From NCBI RefSeq assembly GCF_900119365.1, contig NZ_FPJO01000006.1, positions 186,001 to 250,000 of the forward strand: 64,000 bases of DNA, given 5' to 3'. The notes beneath the pieces are model-generated. The model made no database searches and had not been told where the DNA came from. It saw nothing but the letters and a program-made list of their open reading frames with translations. The DNA is from Streptomyces atratus (GTDB lineage Bacteria > Actinomycetota > Actinomycetes > Streptomycetales > Streptomycetaceae). Positions 35,828 to 47,256 of this stretch are shown piece after piece; position 1 is the first letter of the stretch, and every line of letters starts with the position of its first letter. The position numbers and the translations under genes were made by a program.

Positions 35828-36826
35828 ATGACTCGCATCGCCATCAACGGATTCGGCCGCATCGGACGGAACGTGTTCCGGGCACTGCTCGAGCGCGACA
35901 CCGACCTCGATGTCGTCGCCGTCAACGACCTCACGGAGCCCGTCACCCTCGCGCGGCTGCTCTCCTACGACACGACGGCCGGCCGGCTCGGTCGCCCGGT
36001 GACCGTCGACGGGGACACCCTCGTCGTGGACGGCCGTCGCATCACGGTGCTCGCCGGGCGCGAACCGGCGCAGCTGCCGTGGGCCGAGCTCGGCGTGGAC
36101 ATCGTGCTCGAGGCGACCGGCCGCTTCACGTCGGCCGAGGCCGCCCGCGGCCACCTCGACGCGGGCGCGAAGAAGGTGCTCGTCAGTGCTCCGTCGGACG
36201 GCGCCGACGTCACGCTCGCGTTCGGGGTCAACACGGACGCGTACGACCCGGACGTGCACACCGTCGTCTCGAACGCCTCGTGCACGACCAACGCGCTGGC
36301 GCCGCTCGCCGCGGTGCTCGACGACCTCGCCGGCATCGAGCACGGCTTCATGACGACGGTGCACGCCTACACGCAGGAGCAGAACCTGCAGGACGGTCCG
36401 CACCGTGACGCCCGCCGGGCCCGTGCCGCCGCCGTCAACATCGTGCCGACCACGACGGGCGCCGCCAAGGCGATCGGCCTCGTGCTGCCGAACCTCGACG
36501 GCAAGCTGTCGGGTGACTCGATCCGCGTGCCGGTTCCGGTGGGCTCGATCGTCGAACTCAACACAACTGTCTCCCGAGACGTGACGCGCGACGAGATCCT
36601 GGCCGCATACCGCGCCGCAGCGGAGGGGCCGCTCGCCGGCGTACTCGAGTACTCGGACGATCCGCTCGTGTCGTCCGACATCACGGGCAATCCGGCTTCG
36701 TCGATCTTCGACTCGGCCCTTACCCGCGTCGACGGGCGCCACGTCAAGGTGGTCGCCTGGTACGACAACGAGTGGGGCTTCTCGAACCGCGTGATCGATA
36801 CGCTCCAGCTGCTCGCCACCCGCTGA
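35828..36826 (+). CDS. gap: type I glyceraldehyde-3-phosphate dehydrogenase
   Basis: 332 residues, the normal length. The NAD-binding start INGFGRIGRNVFRALLE, the catalytic Cys152 in SNASCTTNALAPL, and the C-terminal WYDNEWGFSNRVIDT are all present, so it should oxidise GAP to 1,3-bisphosphoglycerate. ATG 35828 is preferred over an upstream ATG at 35801 because the homologous N-terminus starts at TRIAINGFG. It is isolated from other glycolytic genes, so it is probably an accessory copy. Some Streptomyces clusters carry such copies as resistant targets, but nothing here proves that. Confidence 0.93.
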   Translation: MTRIAINGFGRIGRNVFRALLERDTDLDVVAVNDLTEPVTLARLLSYDTTAGRLGRPVTVDGDTLVVDGRRITVLAGREPAQLPWAELGVDIVLEATGRFTSAEAARGHLDAGAKKVLVSAPSDGADVTLAFGVNTDAYDPDVHTVVSNASCTTNALAPLAAVLDDLAGIEHGFMTTVHAYTQEQNLQDGPHRDARRARAAAVNIVPTTTGAAKAIGLVLPNLDGKLSGDSIRVPVPVGSIVELNTTVSRDVTRDEILAAYRAAAEGPLAGVLEYSDDPLVSSDITGNPASSIFDSALTRVDGRHVKVVAWYDNEWGFSNRVIDTLQLLATR

Positions 36827-36907
36827 CCGGACGTCAGGGCGGCACCCCACCTCCTGTGAGCGCTCCAGTCGGCGCTCAGGACGTGTCCGGGTGCCGCCGA
36901 CAACTCG

Positions 36908-37374
36908 GTGGCTCCGAAATCCGCGAGCCATTCGGTACGCGATCTGCCGGCCGGGATCCGCGACGCGCCGGCCACCGACCCCGACGCGAAAGCGGTCAAG
37001 TCCATCGCTTCGCACCCGGGCCTCTCCGAAGCACAATTGCGCACCATGGTCGACCGGCACGGAGTCCGTGTCATCGCCAAGGTGGCGGCCAACCCGGACG
37101 CGACTCCGGCGCTGCTGGAGGACCTGACCCGGCACGAACCCCCGGTACGGAAAGCGTTCCGCGAGGTCGCCCGGCACCGCAATGCGACGGGTCCGGCACT
37201 GCACAACTGCTTGGCGGACAAGCAGGCGCGGCCCCTGGCCGCCCGCCATCCGGCCCTTTGGCCGCGAGTCGTCGCGGAGCTGCTCACCGACACCGACCGG
37301 CAGTGGCGGAAGCCGCGGCCGCCAACCCGTCGCTGCCGCTTGCCGTGATGTCGGATCTGGTGCCCCGGCTGTGA
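36908..37374 (+). pseudogene. leucine-rich-repeat-variant-like protein, frameshifted
   Basis: The frame contains repeated helical units such as HPGLSEAQLRTMV, NPDATPALLEDL and HRNATGPALHNCL, resembling LRV/HEAT-like repeats of Streptomyces proteins. At about 37303 the frame should read Q-V-A-E-A-A-A-A-N-P but one G is missing; the natural end (ANPSLPLAVMSDLVPRL) continues in the next frame to the stop at 37374. The 5' end has no ribosome-binding site, and the N-terminal part of the usual longer protein is absent. Either a decaying gene or a sequencing error at the G. Confidence 0.5.
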
Positions 37375-37492
37375 CTGCTCTGCCCGTCGGCTGAAGCGCT
37401 CGGCCCGGCCGGCTGAAGCACTCGGTCACAGCCAGGTGCCGCCGTGTCCCCGCCCCAGGTACGCCCGAGTTCACGAGGGTGCAACGAGCGGA

Positions 37493-38008
37493 TCACTGCT
37501 CGTCGTCGAGGCCCTGGACGTCGACAGGCTGTGCTCCGTCGAAGGTCACGAGAATTCCGTAGGGGTCCGCCAGTCGGAACCTGCTCTCGGCGAAGCGGAC
37601 TGCCCAGGTCTGGTCCGCCCACACCGTTGCTTCGGGAACTGCCAGTGGCAACTCCGGAAGGTCCAGCCAGCTCAGTTCCTCGGCGGTGAGTTCGAAGTGT
37701 CGTTCCCGGAGTCGGGTGCGGCAGTACTCCAGGGCTTGTTCGACGAAGACGTCGAAACGGCTCACAACGTCATGAGCGAGTCGGAGGGTGGACTCTTCCG
37801 GCGGGGCGGCCGGCTCGATCACCAGGCTTACCCCGGCCGGGTCCGTGCCTGCCGGCCGCGGGAAGCAGCCGGTCCAGCAGGCCAGTGACGGAGGACTCTC
37901 CGTCCGCCTCAACGCAAGCCCGGCAACATGCAAGGTTGCGGGCAACCCCGCGTCAGCGCCGGGGTCTTCAACACCCGAGCCGCTCGATGGCGCACCGATT
38001 TCGGACAT
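37493..38008 (-). CDS. hypothetical protein
   Basis: 171 residues from ATG 38008. A -10-like TAGGCT ends 6 bases before the ATG, suggesting a leaderless transcript. The C-terminal half (HDVVSRFDVFVEQALEYCRT, then TWAVRFAESRFRLADPYGIL) looks like a compact alpha/beta fold. No known domain, signal peptide or membrane helix is seen. Confidence 0.65.
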   Translation of the reverse strand: MSEIGAPSSGSGVEDPGADAGLPATLHVAGLALRRTESPPSLACWTGCFPRPAGTDPAGVSLVIEPAAPPEESTLRLAHDVVSRFDVFVEQALEYCRTRLRERHFELTAEELSWLDLPELPLAVPEATVWADQTWAVRFAESRFRLADPYGILVTFDGAQPVDVQGLDDEQ

Positions 38009-38057
38009 TGGCTCAGCCTAGACCAGGCCCGGTCACGACGATGACCGGCAGAGCGGC

Positions 38058-38504
38058 TCAGTCAGGCAGTGCGACGGTGAGGTCCACCTCGACCAGCTGC
38101 CCTGCGAAACCCAGCTGTGCGACACCCAGGAGCGTGCTGGCGGATGCGAAGGCCGGCCCGAGGGCCGAGCTGGTGAGCCGGCGCCATGCGATGCCCAGGA
38201 CATCCCTGTCGTCACTCCGTACGTAGATCACCGAACGCACCACGTGCCGCGGCTGGGCATCCACCGCTCCCAGGGCAGCGAGCGCGTTCACGACGACCTG
38301 ATCGACCTGCAGTTCGACGGAGCCCGGGCCGACGAGTGACCCGTTCCGATCGAGCGGGCACTGGCCCGCCAGGTAGGCCGTCCGGCCGGTCTCCACCACG
38401 GTGATGTGGTGGTAGCCGGGCGTTTCGTGCAACTGCTCGGGGTTGATGCGGGTGATCCTCGCTGTCATGCCCGCAAGTCTGGTCGCAATGCCGCCGACGC
38501 GCAT
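38058..38504 (-). CDS. RidA/YjgF family protein
   Basis: 148 residues. The family pattern is clear: YHHITVVETGRTAYLAGQCP, then VELQVDQVVVNALAALGAVD, VIYVRSDDRD and the end LVEVDLTVALPD. Canonical RidA proteins deaminate reactive enamine/imine intermediates using a conserved Arg. In this divergent subgroup the C-terminal active-site region differs (no C-(I/V)-P-x-R motif is evident), so catalysis is uncertain. A strong GGAGGAGAGG lies 6-9 bases before GTG 38507/ATG 38504, favouring this start over ATG 38468. It is divergent from the PKS gene. Confidence 0.8.
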   Translation of the reverse strand: MRVGGIATRLAGMTARITRINPEQLHETPGYHHITVVETGRTAYLAGQCPLDRNGSLVGPGSVELQVDQVVVNALAALGAVDAQPRHVVRSVIYVRSDDRDVLGIAWRRLTSSALGPAFASASTLLGVAQLGFAGQLVEVDLTVALPD

Positions 38505-38744
38505 CACGATTCGCCTCTCCTCCGGCCCTGTGGACGCGGTCTGTGCGCTCCCTGAAACTTGAAACGCCACGGGCGCCCCTGATCCCCGGCACGGTCCTGG
38601 TGTGACGGGAGCGTGCCCCTGCCCACTCGTACCGCTCGCCCGGCGCGCCCGTCGTACCCCGTCGGTGTCGACCCGTCGCCGGGAGGCAACCTGGTGCACC
38701 ACGCCGTCGTCCTCAACGGCGGGTCGTCTCTAGGAGGTCATGCG

Positions 38745-41700
38745 GTGGGTAGGCACGCCGGCATCGTCACACCACTGCCGGAACTGCTCGGGCACCACGC
38801 CCTGCGCCTCGGGGACAAGGTCTGTTTCGAGGACCGGCTCAGGCGGGTGACCTACCGGGAGCTGGAACGCAGGACCGCACGGCTGGCCGGTCACCTGGCC
38901 GGACTCGGCGTGGCGCGCGGTGACCGGGTGGCCGTACTGCTCGGCAACCGGGTCGAGGCGGTCGAGAGCCTGCTCGCCGTCACCCGGGCGAGCGGCGTGG
39001 GCGTGCCTCTGGACCCCGGGAACTCGGAGGAGGAGCTGACCCGCCTGCTGGACGACAGCGGGGCACGGGTGCTCATCACCGACGACGCCTGCCTGACGCG
39101 ACGGCGAACGCTGCCGCTGCGCCCCGGGCTGACCGTGGTGGTGGCCGAGGGCGGCGCCGAGGACGAGGCCGGGGACCGGCCCGCCGGGGTCGCGGGCGAG
39201 GTCGCGGGCGGGGTTCTGCGGTTCGAGGAGTTGGCGGGTACGGAGCCGCGGACGTCGGCCCGGGACGATCTCGCACTGGACGAAGTGGCCTGGCTGCTCT
39301 ACACCTCGGGCTCCTCCGGTGTGCCCAAGGGCGTCCTGTCCACCCAGCGCAACCGGCTCTCGCCGGTCGCGACGGGCCTGGTCGGTGTCCTGGGCCTGTC
39401 CGAACGGGACCGTGTGCTGTGGCCGTTGCCCCTCCATCACGCGATGAGCCAGATCGTGTGTTTCCTCGGGGTGACCGCGGTGGGGGCGAGCGCGGTGCTG
39501 CTGCCCCGGTTCTCGGTGGCGGGGGTGCTCGGCGAACTGCGCCGTGGGGACACCTCGTTCACCTTGCTCGGCGGGGTTCCGACCACGTATTCGGCGCTGC
39601 TGGACGCGGTCCGGGGCGAGGAGAGCGGCAAGGCCGGCGGCGGTCTCGGCGGCCCCGCGCTGCGGGGTTGTGTCAGTGGTGGCGCGGCGGCGGGGCCCGG
39701 GTTCCACGAGTCCTTCGAGGCGATCTGCGGGGTGCCCTATCTGGAGCACTACGGCAGCACGGAGGTGGGACCGGTCACCATGCCGGCGCCGGGCGAGGCG
39801 ACGGCGTCCGGGGCGTGCGGCCGGGTGCTGCCCGGCGTCCGGGTCCGGGTCGGCGGAGGGCCCGACGGCCGGGACACGGGCGAGGGCGAGCTGTGGGTCA
39901 GCGGGCCCGGGGTGATGGCCGGTTACCACGGCAGGCCGGAGGCCACCGCGGAGGTCGTGCGCGACGGCTGGTTCCGCACGGGTGACCTGGCCAGGATCGA
40001 TGCCTTCGGTGGACTGGCGATCACCGGCCGGGCGAGTGATCTGATCATCCGGGGCGGGGTGAACATCCATCCTTCGGAGGTGGAGGCGGTGCTGCGGCGG
40101 TTGCCGGGGGTGGCGGACGCCGCCGTGGCCGGACGCCCGCACCCCGCCTTCGGCGAGGTGCCGGCCGGCTACCTCGTTGCCGAGCCCGGCGTCGTACTGG
40201 ACAGGGGGCGCATCCTCGCCGCCTGCCGTGCGGAGCTGTCCGGCTTCAAGGTGCCCGCCGAGCTGTTCGAGGTGGAGGGCATTCCCCGTACCGCCTCCGG
40301 GAAGACCCTGCGGCGGGACCTCGCCGGCCTGCCGGCCCGGGCGCTGGGCGCGGAGGCCGCCGGGAAGCCGTCTCAGGACCTGCTGGCCCTGGTGCGGGGC
40401 GAGGCGGCGGCCGTGCTCGGCTGTACGGCCGAGGCGGTGGAGCCGAGCACGGCGCTGCGGGACCTGGGCATGGACTCCCTGACGGCGACGGTGCTGCGGG
40501 AGCGCTTGTCGGCGGTGACCGGTCTGCCGCTCTCCGAGGCCGTCGCCTTCGACTTCCCCACGGCCGCTGCGCTCGCCGCCCACCTCGGGGAACGGAACGC
40601 CGCCGCGCCGGGCGGCGCCGGGCCGGTGGACCGGAGTGCGGCCCGGTCGGACGACGATCCCGTGGTGATCGTGGGAATGGCCTGCCGCTATCCCGGAGAG
40701 GTGGCCTCTCCCGATGAGCTGTGGCGGCTGGTGGCCGACGGGAAGGACGCCATCGGCCCCTTCCCCACCGACCGGGGCTGGGACGTCCGGGCTCTGTACG
40801 ACCCGGACCCCGGGCGGTCCGGACGGACGTATGTGCGTGAGGGAGGGTTCCTCTCCGGTGCGGACCGCTTCGACCCCGCCTTCTTCGGTATCTCGCCCCG
40901 CGAGGCGCTGGCCATGGACCCGCAGCACCGGCTGCTGCTCGAAGTGGCGTGGGAGGCCTTCGAGTACGCCGGTCTCGTCCCCGGCACTCTGCGCGGCTCG
41001 GCGACCGGGGTGTACGTCGGGCTGATGTACAGCGACTACGCGCGCGGCCTGGCGAGGACGCCCGAGCATGTCGAGGGGTACCTCGGCCTCGGCAACGCCG
41101 GAAGCGTCGCCTCGGGCCGTATCGCGTACGCCTTCGGCCTCGAAGGCCCGGCCCTCACCGTGGACACGGCGTGTTCCTCGTCCCTGGTGGCCCTGCATCT
41201 GGCGGCCCAGGCACTGCGCCGGGGCGAGTGTGCCTTCGCGTTGGCCGGTGGCGCCACGGTGATGTCGGGGCCCACGTCGTTCGTGGAGTTCAGCCGCCAG
41301 CGGGCGCTGGCGCCGGACGGCCGCTGCAAGGCGTTCGGTGCGTCCGCCGACGGCACGGGGTGGGCCGAGGGCGCCGGCATGCTGCTGCTGAGCCGGTTGT
41401 CCGAGGCGCGCCGCGCCGGGCTTCCGGTGCTGGCCGTGGTGCGCGGCTCGGCGGTGAACCAGGACGGGGCGAGCAACGGACTGACCGCACCGCACGGACC
41501 GGCGCAGCAGCGGGTGATCCGGCAGACGCTCACTGACGCGGGGCTGACTCCCGAGGACATCGACGCCGTGGAGGCGCACGGCACCGGCACCCGGCTGGGC
41601 GATGTCATCGAGGCGGAGGCCTTCTTCGCGACGTACGGGCGGCAGGAGCGGCAACGTCCCCTCCTGTTGGGCTCGGTGAAGTCGAACATCGGTCATACCC

Positions 41701-44700
41701 AGGCCGCTGCCGGAGTGGCCGGTGTGATCAAGATGGTGCAGGCGATGCGGCATGGTGTGCTGCCGCGTACGTTGCACGCCGACGAACCGACGCCCCGGGT
41801 CGACTGGTCGTCGGGGCGGATCGCGCTGCTGACCCGGCCGGTGGGGTGGCCCGCGACGGATCGTCCGCGCCGGGCGGGGGTGTCGTCGTTCGGGATCAGT
41901 GGCACCAACGCCCATGTGGTGCTCGAAGAGGCTCCGGGTGACGGGGAGGCCGCATCGCTGGGCGCCCCGGCGGACGGCGGGGCGGCGAGGGGCGCTGTCG
42001 GGCCAGGGGTGGAGCCGGAGTGTGCGGCGCGTCCCGGGCGGACCGCGGTGGCCTTTCCCGTGTCGGCGAGGAGCGTGCCGGGGCTGCGGGCCCAGGCGCG
42101 ACGGCTGTACGACCATGTGGCCGCCGCTCCTGACGCGTCCCTGGTGGACATCGGGTACTCGCTCGCCACCACGCGTGCGGCCCTGGAACACCGGGCCGTG
42201 GTGGTGGCCCGGGACCGTGCCGGACTGCTCGGCTCCCTGCGGGCCGTGGCGGAGGGCGGCGGCCGGTCCGGGGTGCACACGGGCATGTCCCGCCATCACG
42301 GCTCGCCGGCCTTTCTCTTCACCGGTCAGGGCAGTCAACGTGTCGGCATGGGCCGCGAATTGTACGAGTCGCGGGATCTGCATCCGGCCTTCGCCGGTGC
42401 GCTGGACGAATGCTGTGCCCTCCTCGACCCGCTGCTGCCGGTGCCGCTGCGGGACGTCATGTTCGCCGGGCCCGGTACGGACACGGGCGCGTTGCTGGAT
42501 ACGACCCGGTTCGCGCAGCCGGCGCTCTTCGCCCTGGAGACGGCGTTGTTCCGGCAGTTCGAGGCGTGGGGGGTACGCCCCGCCCTGGTGGCCGGGCACT
42601 CGGTGGGCGAGGTGGCGGCGGCGCATGTCGCCGGGGTGCTGTCCCTCGCGGACGCGTGCACGTTGGTGGCGGCCCGGGGCCGGCTGATGGACGCGCTGCC
42701 TTCGGGCGGCGCGATGGCGGCCGTGGCCGCCGGCGCGGACGAGGTGGCTGCCCACCTCTACGGGACCGGGGGTGCGGTGGAGATCGCCGCGGTCAACGGG
42801 CCTGCCTCGGTGGTTGTCTCCGGCGACGAGACGGCGGTGCGGGAGGTGACCGCGTACTTCCGGGAGCGGGGCCGTTCGGTGACGCCGCTGCGGGTCGGTC
42901 ATGCCTTCCATTCCGCTCGGATGGAGCCCGTGCCGGCCGAGTTCGCGGATGTCGTGCGGCGACTGTCCTTCGCCGCGCCGCGGCTGCCTCTGATCACCGC
43001 TGTGGCGGGCCGGGCGGCCACCGCCGAGGAGGTGTGCACGCCGGAGTTCTGGGTGGACCATGTCCGCCGTCCGGTCCGCTTCGCCGATTCGGTGGCGTAC
43101 CTGGGTGAACAGGGCGCGGCACACTACGTCGAACTGGGGCCGGACGGGGTGCTCACCGGCCTGGTACGCGATTGCCTCGCCCTGTCCAAGCCGGACGCGG
43201 ACGGCCCGGACGCGGGCGAAGCGGGCGGTGGTGAGCGGGGCCCGGTTCCGCTGGTTCTGCCGACACTGCGCGGGAAGCGGCCGGAGGCGGACGCCCTGCT
43301 CGACACGCTGGCCGCGTTGCACACCCATGGCGTCCCCGTCGACTGGCGGGCCGTCTTCGCCGGGTGCGGCGGGCGGCGCGTCGCACTGCCCACGTACGCC
43401 TTCCAGCGCCGCCGGTACTGGCTGGAGGCCGACCCGGAGCATCCGCCCGTATCGCCGACGGCCGGGCCCGCCCATCCGTTCCTGCGGTCGGGCACCCGCA
43501 CGGCCGACGACGACGGGCTGCTGCTGAGCGGGTTGCTGTCGGTGCAGGACCAGCCGTGGCTTGCCGACCATGTGGTGGCTGGGGAGATCTTGCTGCCGGC
43601 GACTGCGTTCGTCGAAATGGCCCTCCACGCAGGCAAGTTGGCGGGTGCAGCCGTCCTGGACGAGCTCGTGCTGACCGCGCCGCTGCCGCTGCCCTCCGCC
43701 GGTGCCGTCGCCGTGCAGGTGAGGGTGGCGGGGGCGGACGAGGCCGGGCGGCGGGCTGTGCTCTTCCACTCCCGGCCGCATACTCCGGCGGGTGACGAGC
43801 CCTGGCTCCGGAACGCCACCGGCACTCTTTCGCCGGCGCAGCCGCCCGCGGACCGGGAAGCGGCCGCGGGCGGGACCGGCGGCGTGCCCCGGCCGGACGC
43901 GTCCTGGCCGCCGGAGGCGGCGATGCCCCTGCATGCCGATGGTCCGGGCACCGGACCGTATGAGCAACTGGCCGCCGACGGGCTGCGTTACGGCCCCGCC
44001 TTCCGGGGCATGCGTGCTGCCTGGAGGCACGGGGAGGAGCTGTACGCGGACGTCGCGCTGCCCGAAGCGGCCCGCACTGCGCGCCGGGAGGCGGACGGCC
44101 CGGAGTTCGTCCTGCATCCCGCACTGCTCGACGCGGCGCTGCACGCCCTGGCCCTGGACGGCCTTGTCGCGAACGGTTCCGGGGCAGCCGGTCCGGCGCA
44201 CGGCGGCCTGTCCCTGCCGTTCGCCTTCAGCGGGGTGCGTGTGCACACCGCTGGTGTGCGGCGCTTGCGGGTACGGGTGGCCCCCGGGCCGGAAGGTCAG
44301 GCCGGGGTGGAGCTGGCCGACGAGACGGGCTCACCGGTGGCGACGGTCCGTTCGCTGGTGCTCCGGCCTCTTCCGCGTACCGGATCGACGACGGTGGACG
44401 CGGTCACCGGTGCTCTCCACCGGACGGACTGGGTGGCGACGGCCGAGCCGTCCGCACCCGTGGTGATGCCCTGCTGGGGGGTTCTGGGCGAGGCGGGCAC
44501 ACGGCTGGTGGATGCTCTGGCGCCGCCGGGTTCCGGCGTCCCGGTGTACCCCGGCCCGGCGGCGTGCGACGCGTCGTCGGCCGTCGTCGTGGCACCGTGC
44601 CCGCCGCCGGACACGACCGGCGGCGGGCAGGAGGACCAGGCAGCCTGGTTGCTGCGGGCAGCGGACCGGGCGCTGAGGCTCGTTCAGGAGTGGCTCGCCG

Positions 44701-47111
44701 AGCCGCGGCTGTCCCGCTCGCGTCTCGTCCTCGTGACGTCCGGTGCCGTCGCTCCGGCCGATGACGGATTCCCCGCGGATGGTACCGGTCGCGGGAGTGA
44801 CGGCCGATCCGGCGGGACGGTGTCCGTACCGGCGCACACGCCGGTGTGGGGGCTGGTCCGCTCGGCCCTGCGGGAGAATCCGGGCCGCTTCGCCCTGATC
44901 GACGTGGACGAGCACCCCGACTCCTGGAGTGCCCTGCCCGCCCTGCTGGCCACTCCGGTGCCGGAGGCAGCCGTACGCCGGGGGACGGTGTACGTGCCGA
45001 AGCTGGTGCCACTGGCCGAGCCGGCACCGAAGTCACGGAAGAGGCGGCCGCTCGACCCGGAGGGCACCGTCCTGGTCACCGGCGGCACCGGTTCCCTGGG
45101 CATGCTGGTGGCGCGGCACCTGGTCACCGCGCACGGCGTCCGGCATCTGCTGCTCGCCGGCCGGCGCGGGCCGGACGCGCCGGGGGCGCGGGAACTCGTC
45201 GCGGAGCTGTGCGAGGCGGGCGCCCGGGTGACCGTTCACGCCTGTGATGTCGCGGACCGGACCGCCCTCGCGGCCCTGCTCGACGCGGTACCGGCAGCCC
45301 ACCCGCTGACCGGCGTCGTGCACACCGCGGGGGTGCTGGACGACGGGGTCGTCGCGGCACTCACCACCGACCGGGTGAGGCGGGTGATGCGCCCCAAGGC
45401 GGACGCCGCCCTCGCCCTGCACGAACTGACCCGGGGTCACGACCTGGCCGTCTTCGCGCTGTTCTCCTCGGTGGCGGGTACGTTCGGCTCCGCGGGCCAG
45501 GCCAACTACGCCGCGGCCAACTGTGTGCTGGATGCCCTGGCGCGGCACCGCGGACGGCTCGGACTGCCCGGTACGTCGATCGTCTGGGGCCCCTGGCAGC
45601 AGAGCGACGGCATGATGGCGCACCTCGGCGACGCGGATCTGCAGCGGATGGCCCGTTCCGGGTTCGGCCCGCTCGGGCCGGATGAGGGCCTGGCTCTCTT
45701 CGACGCGGCCGTGGCCGGTGACGAACCCGTGGTGGTGGCGGCCCGCCTCGCCCCGGCCGCTCTCCGCGCCGGTGAAACGGCGGCGAACCGGCTCCGTACT
45801 CCTGCTGCCGACGCTGCCGATGGGGACGACACGGGCAACGGGGGCGGGAACCGACTCGGCCGGTCACCGGCGGCTGCTTCCCCCGGCGAGATGCGCGGGA
45901 TGCTGCTCGCCAAGGTCCGGACCCTGGCGGCCCGCGTCCTGGGCCATCGGGAGGAGGCGGACGAGATCGTCGAGGACGCCCTGCTGGCGGACCTGGGGCT
46001 GGATTCCCTGGCCGCGGTCGATCTGCGCAACGAGCTCGCGGCGTGGACGGGGCTGGCACTGCCCTCCACGCTGCTGTTCGACTTCCCGACGCCGCGCGCG
46101 CTCGCCGCCGAGCTGACGCGGCGGTATGCCGTCGAGGCGCCTTCCGCCGGTGCCGCATCCGACGGCCGGGCACGGCCTGAGGCCGCCGGCTCACCGGACT
46201 CCCCCGGCCGGCCGGCGGACGACGGTCCGGGAAGCGGTCCAGGGGCGGGCGGTCCGCCGGACGCCCGGGTGCAGGTCGCCGGGGCACCGCATGCCGGGGA
46301 AGCCCCGGACTCCCTGGGCGTGCTCTTCCGTACCGCATGCGCCCGGGGCCGGAGCTGGGACGGCATGGCACTCCTCACCATCGCCGCGCGCCTCCGCCCG
46401 GTCTTCGACCGGACCGGGGCGCCCGGTGCGACGCACGAACCCGTCATGCTCACGGCGGACGGCGCGGGGCCTCGGCTGGTCTGCTTCCCCGCGCTCAGCG
46501 CGCTGTCCGGGCCGCAGGAGTACGCGCGCCTCGGCGCCGGGCTGCGAGGGCTACGGCCGGTTTCCGCGGTGCGGCACCCCGGGTTCGAGCCCCGAGAGGC
46601 TCTGCCCGCCACACTGGACGCTCTCGTCACCGCCCAGGCCGCTGCCGTCCGCGCAGCCACGGCCGGAGGCCCTCTCGTACTGCTGGGGCGGTCGGCCGGT
46701 GGCTGGGTGGCCCATGCCGTGGCCGAGCGTCTGGAGTCCGAGGGTGCCACCCCGGTGGCCGTCGTCCTGGTGGACACCTATCCCCCCGGTCACGGTGACC
46801 AGGAGCAGGCGCTCTCCACGATGACGTCGGACATGCTGCGCCGGGCGGCGAAGTTCGCCTCTGCCAGTCCCGATCGGCTCACCGCCATGGCCGGATACTT
46901 CGAGCTCTTCCGTGACTGGAAGCCCGCGCCGCTCGCCTGTCCCACCCTGTACGTACGAGCCCGGGACCCACTGCCCGGCGCCGAACCCGCCCCGGACTGG
47001 AACCGGCCGCACGCCGAGATCACTGTGCCGGGGGACCACTTCACCATGCTGGAGGAGCACGCCCGTACCACCGCACTCGCCATCCACCAGTGGCTCGGCG
47101 GCCGGCTCTGA
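38745..47111 (+). CDS. single-protein type I polyketide synthase: acyl ligase-ACP-KS-AT-DH-KR-ACP-TE
   Basis: 2788 residues from GTG 38745, with AGGAGG 7 bases upstream. Domains in order: acyl-AMP ligase (about 1-525; [11 protein letters not shown] and [10 protein letters not shown]), ACP1 (Ser578 in LGMDSL), KS (about 638-1064; Cys810 in DTACSSS, His in EAHGTGT and NIGHTQ), AT (about 1189-1475; Ser1286 in GHSVG; HAFH 1386-1389, the malonyl-CoA signature), DH (His1609 in [10 protein letters not shown]; Asp1796 in LLDAALH), KR (from about 2107; LDD near 2198 indicating B-type; Tyr2255 in QANYAAAN), ACP2 (Ser2421), thioesterase (Ser2650 in GRSAGG). All key catalytic residues seen are intact. 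Expected action: activate and load a carboxylic acid, one malonyl extension, reduction and dehydration to an enoyl product, and release. It could also act iteratively. Neighbours are an unknown protein, a P450 and a LuxR-type regulator. Confidence 0.93.
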   Translation: MGRHAGIVTPLPELLGHHALRLGDKVCFEDRLRRVTYRELERRTARLAGHLAGLGVARGDRVAVLLGNRVEAVESLLAVTRASGVGVPLDPGNSEEELTRLLDDSGARVLITDDACLTRRRTLPLRPGLTVVVAEGGAEDEAGDRPAGVAGEVAGGVLRFEELAGTEPRTSARDDLALDEVAWLLYTSGSSGVPKGVLSTQRNRLSPVATGLVGVLGLSERDRVLWPLPLHHAMSQIVCFLGVTAVGASAVLLPRFSVAGVLGELRRGDTSFTLLGGVPTTYSALLDAVRGEESGKAGGGLGGPALRGCVSGGAAAGPGFHESFEAICGVPYLEHYGSTEVGPVTMPAPGEATASGACGRVLPGVRVRVGGGPDGRDTGEGELWVSGPGVMAGYHGRPEATAEVVRDGWFRTGDLARIDAFGGLAITGRASDLIIRGGVNIHPSEVEAVLRRLPGVADAAVAGRPHPAFGEVPAGYLVAEPGVVLDRGRILAACRAELSGFKVPAELFEVEGIPRTASGKTLRRDLAGLPARALGAEAAGKPSQDLLALVRGEAAAVLGCTAEAVEPSTALRDLGMDSLTATVLRERLSAVTGLPLSEAVAFDFPTAAALAAHLGERNAAAPGGAGPVDRSAARSDDDPVVIVGMACRYPGEVASPDELWRLVADGKDAIGPFPTDRGWDVRALYDPDPGRSGRTYVREGGFLSGADRFDPAFFGISPREALAMDPQHRLLLEVAWEAFEYAGLVPGTLRGSATGVYVGLMYSDYARGLARTPEHVEGYLGLGNAGSVASGRIAYAFGLEGPALTVDTACSSSLVALHLAAQALRRGECAFALAGGATVMSGPTSFVEFSRQRALAPDGRCKAFGASADGTGWAEGAGMLLLSRLSEARRAGLPVLAVVRGSAVNQDGASNGLTAPHGPAQQRVIRQTLTDAGLTPEDIDAVEAHGTGTRLGDVIEAEAFFATYGRQERQRPLLLGSVKSNIGHTQAAAGVAGVIKMVQAMRHGVLPRTLHADEPTPRVDWSSGRIALLTRPVGWPATDRPRRAGVSSFGISGTNAHVVLEEAPGDGEAASLGAPADGGAARGAVGPGVEPECAARPGRTAVAFPVSARSVPGLRAQARRLYDHVAAAPDASLVDIGYSLATTRAALEHRAVVVARDRAGLLGSLRAVAEGGGRSGVHTGMSRHHGSPAFLFTGQGSQRVGMGRELYESRDLHPAFAGALDECCALLDPLLPVPLRDVMFAGPGTDTGALLDTTRFAQPALFALETALFRQFEAWGVRPALVAGHSVGEVAAAHVAGVLSLADACTLVAARGRLMDALPSGGAMAAVAAGADEVAAHLYGTGGAVEIAAVNGPASVVVSGDETAVREVTAYFRERGRSVTPLRVGHAFHSARMEPVPAEFADVVRRLSFAAPRLPLITAVAGRAATAEEVCTPEFWVDHVRRPVRFADSVAYLGEQGAAHYVELGPDGVLTGLVRDCLALSKPDADGPDAGEAGGGERGPVPLVLPTLRGKRPEADALLDTLAALHTHGVPVDWRAVFAGCGGRRVALPTYAFQRRRYWLEADPEHPPVSPTAGPAHPFLRSGTRTADDDGLLLSGLLSVQDQPWLADHVVAGEILLPATAFVEMALHAGKLAGAAVLDELVLTAPLPLPSAGAVAVQVRVAGADEAGRRAVLFHSRPHTPAGDEPWLRNATGTLSPAQPPADREAAAGGTGGVPRPDASWPPEAAMPLHADGPGTGPYEQLAADGLRYGPAFRGMRAAWRHGEELYADVALPEAARTARREADGPEFVLHPALLDAALHALALDGLVANGSGAAGPAHGGLSLPFAFSGVRVHTAGVRRLRVRVAPGPEGQAGVELADETGSPVATVRSLVLRPLPRTGSTTVDAVTGALHRTDWVATAEPSAPVVMPCWGVLGEAGTRLVDALAPPGSGVPVYPGPAACDASSAVVVAPCPPPDTTGGGQEDQAAWLLRAADRALRLVQEWLAEPRLSRSRLVLVTSGAVAPADDGFPADGTGRGSDGRSGGTVSVPAHTPVWGLVRSALRENPGRFALIDVDEHPDSWSALPALLATPVPEAAVRRGTVYVPKLVPLAEPAPKSRKRRPLDPEGTVLVTGGTGSLGMLVARHLVTAHGVRHLLLAGRRGPDAPGARELVAELCEAGARVTVHACDVADRTALAALLDAVPAAHPLTGVVHTAGVLDDGVVAALTTDRVRRVMRPKADAALALHELTRGHDLAVFALFSSVAGTFGSAGQANYAAANCVLDALARHRGRLGLPGTSIVWGPWQQSDGMMAHLGDADLQRMARSGFGPLGPDEGLALFDAAVAGDEPVVVAARLAPAALRAGETAANRLRTPAADAADGDDTGNGGGNRLGRSPAAASPGEMRGMLLAKVRTLAARVLGHREEADEIVEDALLADLGLDSLAAVDLRNELAAWTGLALPSTLLFDFPTPRALAAELTRRYAVEAPSAGAASDGRARPEAAGSPDSPGRPADDGPGSGPGAGGPPDARVQVAGAPHAGEAPDSLGVLFRTACARGRSWDGMALLTIAARLRPVFDRTGAPGATHEPVMLTADGAGPRLVCFPALSALSGPQEYARLGAGLRGLRPVSAVRHPGFEPREALPATLDALVTAQAAAVRAATAGGPLVLLGRSAGGWVAHAVAERLESEGATPVAVVLVDTYPPGHGDQEQALSTMTSDMLRRAAKFASASPDRLTAMAGYFELFRDWKPAPLACPTLYVRARDPLPGAEPAPDWNRPHAEITVPGDHFTMLEEHARTTALAIHQWLGGRL

Positions 47112-47256
47112 GAACGCCCCGGGAGAGGTGCGGGTGGTGGGCGTGGACAACTGTCCCACGCACCCCCGCACCCGCCGCCCTCGCGTCGCCCGCGCACGAC
47201 CGCCGCGCGTCTGCCGCCCGGTGCCGGGCTGTCGGCCGCGAGGGCCTGCAGCCCGC
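47112..47256. other. convergent intergenic region with imperfect hairpin
   Basis: Between the PKS stop and the stop of the opposing unknown gene. GGTGCGGG...GGCGTG (from about 47128) can pair imperfectly with CACGCACCCCCGCACC (about 47157-47172), a plausible bidirectional terminator. No gene is seen. Confidence 0.35.

Noticed and set aside
35828-36826. GAPDH as a self-resistance gene for a GAPDH-targeting metabolite
   Set aside because: No cluster for such a compound is recognisable nearby and the active site is ordinary; accessory GAPDH copies are common.
38730-44246. A very long open frame (over 1800 codons) on the strand opposite the PKS
   Set aside because: It mirrors the GC-biased codons of the PKS, has no domains and is very rich in Arg, Gly, Gln and His. 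A typical shadow of a high-GC gene.
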